DNA from: JACPVU01 sp964373255
GTDB lineage: Archaea; Aenigmatarchaeota; Aenigmatarchaeia; GW2011-AR5
Assembly (NCBI GenBank): GCA_964373255.1
Contig: CAYJTG010000001.1
Coordinates: 1-64,000 of the forward strand
DNA length: 64,000 nt
Reading direction: 5' to 3'
A program made the translations under genes and the position numbers. Numbering within the stretch: position 1 is the first letter of the stretch; the number at the start of each line of letters is the position of its first letter. The notes under the pieces are model-generated. The model searched no databases and had not been told where the DNA came from. It saw nothing but the letters and a program-made list of their open reading frames with translations. Shown here one piece after another: positions 16,423-24,900 of this stretch.

Positions 16423-18240
16423 CTATTGTTTCTTTCTTCTGTGAACGTGCTTGTGTTCGCCCATTTTTTTTGCAGCAAACATTATTGCTATCACTAATAT
16501 GCTGCCCACAATCATGTGCATTAGTAGCCAGTCCAGAACTGTAGTGATAATCCAGACGCTTATGCCAAGAAGCATAATGCCAACCGCAAGCCTCATCCTT
16601 CCTTTTTGTTCCCGTCTCCACATTTCCATCCTCTTGTAGCCGATCCCCTTGTAGCCAAGATATATTATTACTATGAGCGGCACCACAAAAACAAGGTTGT
16701 AGAGCAAAAGCAATAATAATGCTGGGAAAAACTGGACACCCGACTGTGACATCATTGTTATTATTGCCAGATAAGGTGCTCCGGTGCACGGAAGTTCTAT
16801 CAGCGTTACAAGCGAGCCGAATAGGAATGCGCTTATCAGGCTCGTGTGGGTGTTGCGGGCATTGCTCTCCACTGTCTTCACGAATCGCTTTGGTATGGCA
16901 AGGCTGAACCATCTGCCGTACCAGAAGTAATCCTTTATCTCAAGAAATGCCGCAAGAAGAACAAACGCGCCGATAATGACATAAAACATCTGGCTAAGCA
17001 GTTGTATTTCTCTTACTGCATTGAAAAGCGAAAGCAGTGTTACGCCACCAATAATGTACGTGGTGTAAACGCCCAGCGTGTAGACAGACCCGTTGACAAG
17101 CACGGCCCTTTTCTTTTTCGCCTTGAGAAGAATAGTTATAAGAAGCAGAAGAACGCCAATCACGCATGGGTTTATCGAATCGATGAGCGCAAAGCCGACG
17201 ATAATAGGCAGCGTCAGTTCAGGGGCAAGCGCTGACGACGCTTTTTGTGCTTCCTTTGCCGCTTCTTCCTGGGGTCTTTCATCGAACACGAGATTTATTT
17301 TGTCACCGTCCTTCCAGATATAATCGCGGAATGAAGAGCTTGGCACTCCGTTGACAAACATCTTCAGTGTACTTTGTTTGTCATTACAGAAGTCGCCATT
17401 ATTCTTGTCTAATATTTTGTCCGAATCAAAGTTGACATCCATCGCGTCAAAGAATGCGCCAAGCATGAGCGGTTGCGTATTCAATATATCTTTTGTTGCT
17501 GTGTCTATCGGCAACCGCTCGTGAAAATGAATCAGGTTTTTTTCCTCATGCGTGTGCGGCCCGTCGAGCCTGCCTTTCTCGACAGGGAACCGGAATTCTT
17601 CCCCGCACGTATTCACGTCAACTTCGGCGTGGATGTGCGCAGACCAGTAGCACTCTGTTTCTGACACGCAGACTACGACACCGCGCTGGGCTGCGCCGCT
17701 TGTGTACACGATATAAACAGAATAAGAAAGCCCTATGACTGCAAGCAAAACAATTGCGAAGATTGCTGCACGCTTAAATTTTTTAGACCTCATCGCATAA
17801 AGAACAGAGAGTGCACCAACAACAATAGCCGCAATGAGGAAATACTGTTCTGTCTCAAAGGAGCGGCCTTCAACAGATACGTCAAACGTTTTTCTTGTTT
17901 CTTCTCCGCCATGCAAAAACTCGACATGAACCTCGTGCGGGCCTGAATTTTTGAAGGCGTATTTGATGACGTAGTGGCCGGGCTCCCGCGCTTTTGCTTC
18001 TATCCGCTCGCTCAGCCCGATGTCGTGCTTGTCTACCACAAAGAAAACAGAAAGTCCTTCCAGATGCGTCTCATTCTCTTCTATCTCCGCTTCTATGGCA
18101 ACCTCGTCATCCTGGAATGCCGTCAGCGGGGTAAGTGATATAGAAATGCCTTCCGTTGGCATATCCCCGTGCGCAAATGCCAAAGCATTGAATGACAGCA
18201 CAAACAGAAGAGCAACAAGAATAGAAAATATTTTCTTCAT
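16423..18240 (-). CDS. CcdA/DsbD-like membrane thiol-disulfide carrier with His-rich outer domain
   Basis: A signal peptide covers residues 1-23, followed by a small beta domain (about 28-130) and two membrane helices (about 135-185). An outer domain (about 190-335) has HIHAEVDV, GPHTHEEK and LIHFHERL, a likely metal site. The C-terminal half has six membrane helices (about 345-590) with paired motifs DSINPCVIGV and ELPCTGAPY. Each carries a Cys-containing Pro-Cys signature like that of CcdA/DsbD proteins, which pass electrons across the membrane. The tail is His-rich (GEHKHVHRRKK). It probably supplies reducing power to, or isomerises, the many Cys-rich secreted proteins encoded nearby, and may also handle copper. 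Transcribed divergently from the short ORF at 18307. Confidence 0.82.
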   Translation of the reverse strand: MKKIFSILVALLFVLSFNALAFAHGDMPTEGISISLTPLTAFQDDEVAIEAEIEENETHLEGLSVFFVVDKHDIGLSERIEAKAREPGHYVIKYAFKNSGPHEVHVEFLHGGEETRKTFDVSVEGRSFETEQYFLIAAIVVGALSVLYAMRSKKFKRAAIFAIVLLAVIGLSYSVYIVYTSGAAQRGVVVCVSETECYWSAHIHAEVDVNTCGEEFRFPVEKGRLDGPHTHEEKNLIHFHERLPIDTATKDILNTQPLMLGAFFDAMDVNFDSDKILDKNNGDFCNDKQSTLKMFVNGVPSSSFRDYIWKDGDKINLVFDERPQEEAAKEAQKASSALAPELTLPIIVGFALIDSINPCVIGVLLLLITILLKAKKKRAVLVNGSVYTLGVYTTYIIGGVTLLSLFNAVREIQLLSQMFYVIIGAFVLLAAFLEIKDYFWYGRWFSLAIPKRFVKTVESNARNTHTSLISAFLFGSLVTLIELPCTGAPYLAIITMMSQSGVQFFPALLLLLLYNLVFVVPLIVIIYLGYKGIGYKRMEMWRREQKGRMRLAVGIMLLGISVWIITTVLDWLLMHMIVGSILVIAIMFAAKKMGEHKHVHRRKKQ

Positions 18241-18306
18241 TCTGAATTACCTTATAATCTACTTTCTTGCCGTGTATATTTAAACTCTCTTACATCAAAT
18301 ATAGTT

Positions 18307-18438
18307 ATGGATACAGTAACAATACCAAAACCCGAGTACAAAAGGCTCAAGAAAATAGAAAAAATGGACACTGAACTACTTCAGGATATAGCCAAGGGAA
18401 TAAAAGACATTGTTTCTGGAAAAGTAAAGGAAGTTTAG
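18307..18438 (+). CDS. Possible 43-residue antitoxin-like small protein
   Basis: The frame starts at ATG 18307 and encodes a charged helical peptide (MDTVTIPKPEYKRLKKIEK, then DTELLQDIAKGIKDIVSGKV). The opening strand VTIPKPEYKRL is typical of short archaeal antitoxins that pair with RelE/ParE toxins. Its stop overlaps, tail to tail, the stop of a broken toxin-like frame on the other strand (18435-18712). It is therefore probably half of a decaying toxin-antitoxin pair. Small size and lack of a clear ribosome binding site keep confidence moderate. Confidence 0.5.
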   Translation: MDTVTIPKPEYKRLKKIEKMDTELLQDIAKGIKDIVSGKVKEV

Positions 18439-18712
18439 AATTCCTTTACTATTTTGTCAATTTCTTCCTTGTAGACTTGAAGGTGCAAAACTATAAAGTC
18501 TATATCCCTTTGCTGGGCTTTCTTGCCAGTTATCGTCACAAGAAAGACTACAGAGTGCTCTTCATAAACAAGGAATAACAGCCTTTTGCCATCAAATTTC
18601 TTTTCCCTGAAGAATCTATATTTTCTACTCTTTCAATTTCTGCTTTATCAAGTTTCTTTAGTTTCTTGTCGTACCAATCAGCGAAACTAAGCCTTCTTTT
18701 TAGTTTCCTCAA
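18435..18712 (-). pseudogene. Frameshifted RelE/ParE-like toxin remnant
   Basis: On the minus strand one frame reads MRKLKRRLSFADWYDKKLKK and onward to SSGKRNL, then hits a stop. A second frame continues from GKRLLFLVYEEHSVVFLVTI to the end YKEEIDKIVKEF. Together they make one compact RelE/ParE-sized protein broken by a frameshift near 18585-18600. The N-terminal part overlaps the last codons of rps8e. The order differs from a normal toxin-antitoxin operon, since the antitoxin-like frame faces it tail to tail. Alternatives are a sequencing error or an active programmed shift. The family call is by overall pattern only. Confidence 0.5.
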
Positions 18713-19079
18713 CAAGTACGGCATTCACCACGCCGTCTTGGCCCGGCCTGCTTGTGACCCTTGCCCTTCCTAATTCTGTCTCGAGGATTGCGCCCTTTGT
18801 TATGATATTTCTTCTCACAAATTGCCTGTCCGCTTTGTTCTCTGACACGCTTATTATCTTTGCTTTCTGATATTTTCCTGAGACGGCGACGTTTGCGATA
18901 TTTCTAGTAAGAATCATAATTTTCTGGCCGCCGCCTTTTGTGCGGATTTTTCTTGTCTTGGTTTCTCCTATGTGCGCTGGCACGAAGTCCCGGCCGCGCT
19001 GGTACTTCTTCTTTTTCATGTGCTTGCGGAGCATGCCGCCGCTAATCTTTCTCCCCGACTTAATTTGCCATTGAGTCAT
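18687..19079 (-). CDS. rps8e: Ribosomal protein S8e
   Basis: A 130-residue small-subunit protein found only in archaea and eukaryotes. The N-terminus WQIKSGRKISGGMLRKHMKK, the GETKTRKIRTKGGGQKI segment and the later ITKGAILETELGRARVTSRP are diagnostic. The frame is open for another 13 codons upstream, but those codons are part of a 74-bp leader repeated exactly before rpl21e, so I place the start at ATG 19077-19079 (MTQWQIKSG). The gene's end overlaps the remnant toxin frame. Confidence 0.97.
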   Translation of the reverse strand: MTQWQIKSGRKISGGMLRKHMKKKKYQRGRDFVPAHIGETKTRKIRTKGGGQKIMILTRNIANVAVSGKYQKAKIISVSENKADRQFVRRNIITKGAILETELGRARVTSRPGQDGVVNAVLVEETKKKA

Positions 19080-19150
19080 AACGCAAGACACCCTGAATAC
19101 ATAGAAGTTGCGAAGCAACTTCAGTCTGTCCTTCTTACCGTACTATCTTC
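19077..19150 (-). promoter_or_regulatory. 74-bp leader element, identical before rps8e and rpl21e
   Basis: Read on the minus strand it begins GAAGATAGTACGG and ends GTCTTGCGTTATG, where ATG is the rps8e start. It is base-for-base identical to 56893-56966 before rpl21e; upstream and downstream of it the two loci differ completely. It contains a hairpin GAAGTTGC-ttc-GCAACTTC and a possible outer stem AAGGACA/TGTCTT. No stop interrupts the frame, which is why it could be mistaken for an N-terminal extension. Role unknown: it may be a translational control site shared by two ribosomal protein genes or a mobile leader. Confidence 0.9.
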
Positions 19151-19200
19151 AAGACCTTATCTTCAAATATTATATTGGATATTAACGTTTACTGTAAAGA

Positions 19201-19208
19201 TTTAAATA
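19201..19208 (+). promoter_or_regulatory. TATA box of the LSm gene
   Basis: TTTAAATA lies 55 bp before the LSm start, placing transcription near 19230 and leaving a short leader with a strong AGGAGG at 19251-19256. Inferred from sequence only. Confidence 0.6.
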
Positions 19209-19262
19209 CATAGGAGTAAAGTAACTGCATTATACTTTTCTTTTAATTTTAGGAGGCAATAT

Positions 19263-19490
19263 ATGGAAAGACCAATAGACGTTTTGAACAACGCCAAGGG
19301 AAAAAGGGTTCTCATAAAGCTCAAGAGGGGTCCGGAGATATCAGGCATCCTACAGGCGATGGACCTGCACCTGAACATGTGGCTCGAGAATGCAGAGCAC
19401 ATCTCGGAAGACCAGAAAACAAAGCTGGGAACAATCTTGATCCGCGGCGACAACATTCTTTACGTCTCTCCAGAAAAAGGCAACGAATAA
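19263..19490 (+). CDS. Sm-like archaeal protein (LSm/SmAP)
   Basis: A 75-residue RNA-binding protein that assembles into rings. The two Sm motifs are clear: GKRVLIKLKRGPEISGILQA with DLHLNMWLENAEH (Sm1), and LGTILIRGDNILYVSP (Sm2, with the IRGDNI signature). A perfect AGGAGG precedes the ATG. The pairing with L37e just downstream is a common archaeal arrangement and supports co-transcription. Confidence 0.97.
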   Translation: MERPIDVLNNAKGKRVLIKLKRGPEISGILQAMDLHLNMWLENAEHISEDQKTKLGTILIRGDNILYVSPEKGNE

Positions 19491-19537
19491 ATATCTTCTA
19501 TACCGCTCTTGCAGAAAGAGATTAAGAGTATATTTGT

Positions 19538-19614
19538 AGGAAAGTATTAAGTATAGAATTAACTATAGACTTTGAAAATTCTAAGGAGAACCTAGGTTCT
19601 CCTTAATGTAGAGT
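19538..19614 (+). promoter_or_regulatory. Leader element before rpl37e with 10-bp palindrome
   Basis: The stretch begins AGGAAAGTATTAAGTATAG, holds the palindrome AAGGAGAACC-TA-GGTTCTCCTT (19583-19604) and ends CCTTAATGTAGAG just before the ribosome binding site. The same borders appear before metG, rpoF, the lipoprotein gene at 12155 and the pilin-like gene at 32253. It could be a structured leader or a dispersed repeat. Confidence 0.7.
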
Positions 19615-19621
19615 GATTTTT

Positions 19622-19861
19622 ATGTCAAAAGGGACGCCGTCATTCGGAAAGCACAATAAGATAACGCACATACGTTGCCGTCGCTGCGGCCGCCACTCTT
19701 ACCACATCCGCCACAGCCAGTGCTCTGCGTGTGGCTATCCGCGGGCAAAGCTGAAGAACGAGAACTGGAAGTGGAAGCCCATCAACCGCACCCACAGAAA
19801 GAAGCTGAAGATCAAACACCAGAAGGTCAAGACAACACACCAGGGCAGACATACGAAGTGA
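19622..19861 (+). CDS. rpl37e: Ribosomal protein L37e
   Basis: A 79-residue zinc-ribbon protein of the large subunit. MSKGTPSFGKHNKITHIRC opens as usual, and CRRCGRHSYHI with CSACGYPRAKL supplies the four zinc-binding cysteines. I start at ATG 19622; the in-frame GTG at 19613 belongs to the GAGTGAT ribosome binding region. It follows LSm in the same direction. Confidence 0.97.
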   Translation: MSKGTPSFGKHNKITHIRCRRCGRHSYHIRHSQCSACGYPRAKLKNENWKWKPINRTHRKKLKIKHQKVKTTHQGRHTK

Positions 19862-19902
19862 AGATTCTATTCCTCAATGAAACTGCAGACTTTGAAAGGA
19901 TT

Positions 19903-20097
19903 TCATTCTTCCCTGCTGTCCATCAGCATCGCCGCGCCTGTGATCATTCCAATTACAGCCGCGATTATGACAATTGCTATTGTTGCTATGGGCGGAAGGA
20001 CCTTCCATCCCATCAGAAGAAGCGCGAACATCAGGAGAGCCAGCCCTGTGAATACGAACCCGATACCCATAAGCCTTTCCAGAAGCTGCTGGTCCAT
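19903..20097 (-). CDS. Small two-helix membrane protein
   Basis: A 64-residue protein made of two hydrophobic helices (about 12-31 and 35-58) with a short charged N-terminus (MDQQLLERLMG) and tail (MDSREE). I recognise no family. It stands alone between rpl37e (convergent) and a MITE-like repeat. No function can be inferred. Confidence 0.6.
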   Translation of the reverse strand: MDQQLLERLMGIGFVFTGLALLMFALLLMGWKVLPPIATIAIVIIAAVIGMITGAAMLMDSREE

Positions 20098-20147
20098 GAA
20101 TTATCTTTGGCGTCTCAGCTTATAAAATTATTGCACGAAACAAATTA

Positions 20148-20308
20148 GATTGAATTCCATATTCGTATGATGATGGTCGACGTAGACATATACGTCTGTT
20201 GACGTATATGTCAGCTAGAGGCATTGTCTGAACCGTTAGACGCACTTCGTGCGTCAGTTTGTTTCAATGCCTCTCACGTCGACCATCATACTTTAATGGA
20301 ATTCAATC
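20148..20308. mobile_element. MITE-like element, copy 1 (161 bp)
   Basis: Terminal inverted repeats start with ATTGAATTCCAT; an inner arm GATGGTCGACGT pairs with ACGTCGACCATC. The core folds into a 12-bp hairpin (GACATATACGTC-tgtt-GACGTATATGTC) and a longer stem (AGAGGCATTG/CAATGCCTCT) that carries GACGCAC-ttc-GTGCGTC. An 8-bp direct repeat, ACAAATTA, lies immediately outside both ends (20140-20147 and 20309-20316), as expected for a target-site duplication. It encodes no protein, and the second copy is at 38281-38441. It would need a transposase from elsewhere in the genome. Confidence 0.88.
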
Positions 20309-20370
20309 ACAAATTACGCAGAAATTACGCATTATTAAATAGCAGGAAAATACGGTATATTCTTTGACAT

Positions 20371-20841
20371 TCATATTTGACTAATCTGCTTTCTTATTGC
20401 AGTGATTTCTGATTCCTTCAACCGTGCAATAATGTCCTTACATTTTGCAAGAAACATTGGTGCCGCAACAAGCATTTCCTGTATAAACCTGTCATCGACT
20501 TTCCTATCTACATAGTATTGGGTATCTATCCTAGCCTGAAGCGAATCATTCATGAATTTGCATTCGGTTGGGATGAAATAATACGACAGAAACCTTTTCA
20601 TAAATTCTATGGTGCACGCGTGAATCTCACATTTGACACCAATTTTCATGAGAATCGAATACAAAGAGAAATACATTGCATAGTAAGACGTTGAAACGCT
20701 CCAATCCCTGTTGCCTTTTGCTTTTTGCATCATTTTAAGAGATTCCTCAGCCTTCAGGATATATCCGTTCGCCAGATTTTTGTTTGGTTCAATCATCTCG
20801 ATGCCGCCTTTTTTAGATTTGCACCATTTAATCTTGTCCAT
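20371..20841 (-). CDS. HEPN-domain protein of a HEPN-MNT pair
   Basis: A 156-residue all-helical protein: LANGYILKAEESLKMMQKAK, then NRDWSVSTSYYAMYFSLYSI is the usual core of HEPN proteins paired with minimal nucleotidyltransferases. A later segment (QARIDTQYYVDRKV) sits where the RNase motif of active toxins lies, but I do not see a clean R-x4-6-H motif, so activity is uncertain. Its ATG lies inside the end of the nucleotidyltransferase gene (14-bp overlap). An alternative start is ATG 20796. Probable toxin-antitoxin or defence pair. Confidence 0.8.
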   Translation of the reverse strand: MDKIKWCKSKKGGIEMIEPNKNLANGYILKAEESLKMMQKAKGNRDWSVSTSYYAMYFSLYSILMKIGVKCEIHACTIEFMKRFLSYYFIPTECKFMNDSLQARIDTQYYVDRKVDDRFIQEMLVAAPMFLAKCKDIIARLKESEITAIRKQISQI

Positions 20842-21427
20842 AATAATCCCTCAAAATCGCATTTACAAATTCTTCAACACCCTCAATGACGATGTGGTTT
20901 TTCAGCACTTCATTAATCAGGATATCCTTGTTTTTTAGCGCACGGCGAAATGCATTTGCCGGGTAGTTCTTTACGCTTATCTGCAAATTGTATAATTTTG
21001 ATATTTTCGATACATCGCTTCTATTATATGTGCCAGCAACAAAAACGTCCAAGTCTGAATCCTTTTTTTGCGCGCCTTTGGCATAGCTTCCGAAAATTAC
21101 AACAATGCCTTCAAAGGCGTGTATTGATTTCGCGAGCGCCTCTTTGATGAGCGGGTGTTTTTTGAGAAAATTAGCTGTGCGCAAATGTTCGGCAGCCATT
21201 ATAAGATTTTTTACATACTCTAAATTATCCAGATTCAAAAAAAACTCTTTATTCTTTCCTGCTGTCCTGCTTTTCAAAAACCCTTCGTCCTCTAGCTTGT
21301 TAAGCGCATTTGATACAGATTTCTGGTTCAAAAACTTTTTCCTTGCGATATAGCTGCCTGTAAATGATCCTTTGTAATCGCCCAAGAACTCTTCCAGAAA
21401 AACCAGATAGTTTTTATTAAGTAACAT
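20828..21427 (-). CDS. Nucleotidyltransferase (MNT) with N-terminal winged helix
   Basis: Residues about 1-75 look like a winged helix-turn-helix (KKFLNQKSVSNALNKLEDEG, then a wing). The C-terminal part has the polymerase-beta signature GSYAKGAQKKDSDLDVFV with the two catalytic Asp residues. In HEPN-MNT systems the MNT partner can inactivate the HEPN protein by AMP transfer. I use ATG 21427; the in-frame ATG at 21448 lies within a set of inverted repeats that looks like the promoter/operator. The DNA-binding domain suggests self-regulation. Confidence 0.82.
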   Translation of the reverse strand: MLLNKNYLVFLEEFLGDYKGSFTGSYIARKKFLNQKSVSNALNKLEDEGFLKSRTAGKNKEFFLNLDNLEYVKNLIMAAEHLRTANFLKKHPLIKEALAKSIHAFEGIVVIFGSYAKGAQKKDSDLDVFVAGTYNRSDVSKISKLYNLQISVKNYPANAFRRALKNKDILINEVLKNHIVIEGVEEFVNAILRDYYGQD

Positions 21428-21430
21428 AAT

Positions 21431-21455
21431 ACTTATATAAGTAATCATATACTTA
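21431..21455. promoter_or_regulatory. Inverted repeats at the HEPN-MNT promoter
   Basis: Read on the minus strand: TAAGTA-tatgat-TACTTA-ta-TAAGT, so overlapping inverted half-sites (ACTTATATAAGT is itself a perfect palindrome) lie directly before the MNT start. Together with the winged helix in the MNT protein this suggests autorepression. Inference. Confidence 0.55.
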
Positions 21456-21472
21456 AAGTTTACTGTTTAGCT

Positions 21473-21874
21473 CTACGGTATCCCGCTGCACCGGCAGGGT
21501 TGATCGGTCGGCTCGCATGCAGTGATACGTGATGCGATGTACTGTATCTGCTCGGCGGTCAGCGTTATGCAGTTCCCGCACGCTGAAAAGCAGAGGAATG
21601 AATTGTCCCTGCCCTCACCATGCAGGATGCTGCACGCTTCATAGAATTTGTTGTAGAAATCCTTGGTCTGGAACTGCTCGTAGTTCTCCATGCATATGCC
21701 CTGGCTAGTACCGCACCTAAGCTGCGCGCAGGCTTCGCCGAATATTTTAGTCGCCTGCGTCTGCGTCATTCCTGATGTTGTGCTCGTCAGGAAGAACGCC
21801 GAGACCGAGAGCAGCACAAGTATTGCTATGACTATGATTATCACGATGTTCACAGCCATTGTCAGTCCTTTCAT
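21473..21874 (-). CDS. Pilin-like Cys-rich membrane protein A
   Basis: A 133-residue protein with an N-terminal membrane helix (NIVIIIVIAILVLLSVSAFFL, about 9-29) and an outer Cys-rich domain. The outer part (QATKIFGEACAQLRC, then FYEACSILHGEGRD and FSACGNC) aligns with the 152-residue protein at 31795-32253, so they are paralogues. Each follows a large Cys-rich surface gene that shares a special module, so they probably act as matched partners. GGTGA lies 6 bases before the ATG. The gene is 42 bp downstream of the 3142-residue gene. Function unknown. Confidence 0.8.
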   Translation of the reverse strand: MKGLTMAVNIVIIIVIAILVLLSVSAFFLTSTTSGMTQTQATKIFGEACAQLRCGTSQGICMENYEQFQTKDFYNKFYEACSILHGEGRDNSFLCFSACGNCITLTAEQIQYIASRITACEPTDQPCRCSGIP

Positions 21875-21916
21875 AAAAATTCACCATACTGTTCGTTTAT
21901 TTTACTGTGCTTTTAT

Positions 21917-24900
21917 TTACGACCGCTCCTTGTACCAGGGGGTTTCTTTCTCACCGTGCACGAGCTTCTTATGAATAACAAATATTACCACTGGTATAAG
22001 AATCACAAGCATGACGACCAATATTGCAAACATAGGGAAGCTCGGTACAGGCTGTCCGCTTACAGGCACGCACGAGTTTGCCTGGCATATATCGCCGTCT
22101 TGACACGCAACACAAGTGCCACCGCTGCTGTAGCAGCTCGATGTCGTGCCAGGGCATTCTTCCTGCAGCGACACGCACTGGTAATTCGCGCACGTGTAGC
22201 CGTACGCGCACTGCAGGCAGACGTTGTTCGAGCACCCGCATGATGTAACCGTCCCGCCGCACTGGACATTCTGCTGGCACTCGACATTATAGACAGTGAA
22301 TTCCTTGTTTAGTGTTATGTCCTGCTCTTTTACAGTCGGGTTTATTATCCTGTATACTGCGCAAGACGCAAGAGTCCATGTGCCGTCCTTGTCAAGTATT
22401 ATGGACGGCGTGAATGTGAGATTTTGCTGTGATGCGATTTCACGGACAGTAGACTTTGCGCTGACCGTGTTATCGTCAGGGTCTGTGAGCGAGCACTCGA
22501 CAAAGGCTTTTGACGTATTTGTGCCCCTGTTCCTTACAATCACGTTTATGTTTACAGGCTCGCCCTCTTTCGGCGTTTGCGTGGCTATATCAGCGCTTGT
22601 GAGGAAAATCGTCTGAGGGACAATAGCCGAAAACGTGCCTATGTTCGTGTCAGTGTCATGCACCTGCGCTGGCGCGCACGCACTGCTGCCTGACTCATAC
22701 ACAGAGCACGATTCAACTGTCCACGTGCCGACGGCGTTCGCCACAACGCTTGGCCTGAGCACAGCATTAGCAAGGCTGCCTATCTGCGTGCACGTAGAGT
22801 TCGCCCTTGTCCTGTTGCCGTCCTGATTGGCAAACGAGCACGCAACAAAGGCGTAGCGCTGCATATCCTCAGGATTTCTCACAGCAGCAGAAACATCAGC
22901 GCTGCCCTGATACGTTACATTGTTGTAGCTCAATGACGCGTTTATCGAAAGGTTGAGAGGCGACCTTACTATAAATGACTTTGAAGTATTGTAGACGCTG
23001 TAAGGTATTGACGACGAGCACGAACCTGACGTATCTATTCTCAGATCACAGGACTGCACAGACCAGTTGCCCAGAATGCTGAGGTTTAGGTTTGTAGGGA
23101 CATTTATGCTTGTGCCAGGCGGGAGCTGCGTGCAATTCGTTTTTGCTTCTGCCAATGATCCATCAGGCTTCTGCAACCTGCACGACGCGACGCCGTATCT
23201 CCAGAACTCTCCCTGGTTGGATATTTTTACTCCTACGTTTTTGTACAGCCTTACGGTACTGTCGACAAGAACGTCGGTCACGCCTATCCTGCGCTGATTC
23301 GGCGGCAGTGACAAGAGCCGGCTTATTTCGCTTTCAACTTCCTGCGACTTTCTGATCGCCTCTGCAGAGTTTGTAACCGTAAGGTCGAGAAGAATCGTTT
23401 TCAGGTAGCTTATCTGATTTACAGCCAGCAGGTCTACTTCCTCGAGAACCTGCCTGTAAGCATCACGGCCCGTGAGGTTTCTCATCTCGCCTGTTATCTG
23501 GGTGTGGTAGAGCTCGAACGACTTGAGGTAGTTCATGAGCGTGTTTATGTTGAGCGACGGACATACGAAATCATTGTTAGCGCTCATGATTATCTTTGTC
23601 TGGCCAAATGGCTGGTAAGCAATATCATAGTAATTTCTTGTCTCGTCGCCGCACCTCATCTCGCATCCTGGCTCGAAGGAGAACCACGTGCACAGGCACT
23701 TCTTGTCAAGGCCGCAGTTGTTGGACTCAGCAGCAGATTTGCACTCCGTATAAGTCGAATTAGAGCTGCACGCGATGATCTTTGCCGATGCAAGGTCAGG
23801 GCTTAGTTTCGCGCCAAAGCGCACTCCCCGATCTGTCTGGGTGTGTGTCATACCGCTGAACGATGAGACGCAATCCTGGCCGCAGCTCTCGTACGGCTCG
23901 CACACGTTGTCACCACACGCATATTTGAATATATAAATCGGCGCAGACTTCAGATTTTCCTTGTTGCCGTATCCGTCCTGCGAATAGTACCGCACATAGT
24001 TCGCGCCCTTGTTCGAGACGCCGATTGAACCTGTGTAAATGCTGGTCGGCGTGCATGAGTTCTGACTGTCAACGCAGAAGAATGTCTTGTCACAGCCCGT
24101 ACCAACATCACTGCACGTCAAGGTCACAGCTATGCCCTCAGGGTACGACGTCTGGCATTCAGAGCCGTTGCACTTGATCGCTGTTGCCGGGAAATTGTTG
24201 TCAGCCGGCGCAGTCACGATTATTTTGCCGCCATCGATAGAGCCTTGCAGTATGGTGCTGCAGTCCGGCGAGAACGACGCGTAGAGGTCGCACTTGCTCA
24301 CGTTCCACACGCCTGCTGCGGTTGGCTTGAATGTTGTCACAAGGTCGCGCACACTGCTCAGACTAAAGAATTCACACCCTGACTTATATTGGCTTGCAAG
24401 GTTGCTCGGCGACCTCACACTGCACAGGCTGTATCCGTAGTAATCGATATCACCGATGTTGCTTACCCTGAGCTTTATGGTCGCATTATCGCCAAGCGCC
24501 ACATTTTGCGTCATCTCAATAGACCTTATAAACAGATAGCCGGCCTGCCCTATCGAATGCTTCAGCGACAATGTTTTCGTCTTTGTAGGGCTCGTGCCTG
24601 TAACATCAATTGTGTAATCGCCGCGAACAACATTGAACGGCGGGGTGACATTCAGGTAGACCGTCTCGCTCGCGCCTGCATTCAACGTAACCTGCGATTT
24701 GAGCAACCAGATATTCCAGCCCGTTATCAAGCTTGCTGAGATCTGTATCGTGCTTTGCGGATACCCTTCTGCGTCTGTATTTGTAACAATAATCTTGTAG
24801 AGAACAGGCTCTGCCGGCAGGCTTGACCACGCCTCAGGCTGCGCCGACAATGAAAACGTGCCTGGCAGCACGATGTCAAATGTCGTCTTCATCGCAGAAG

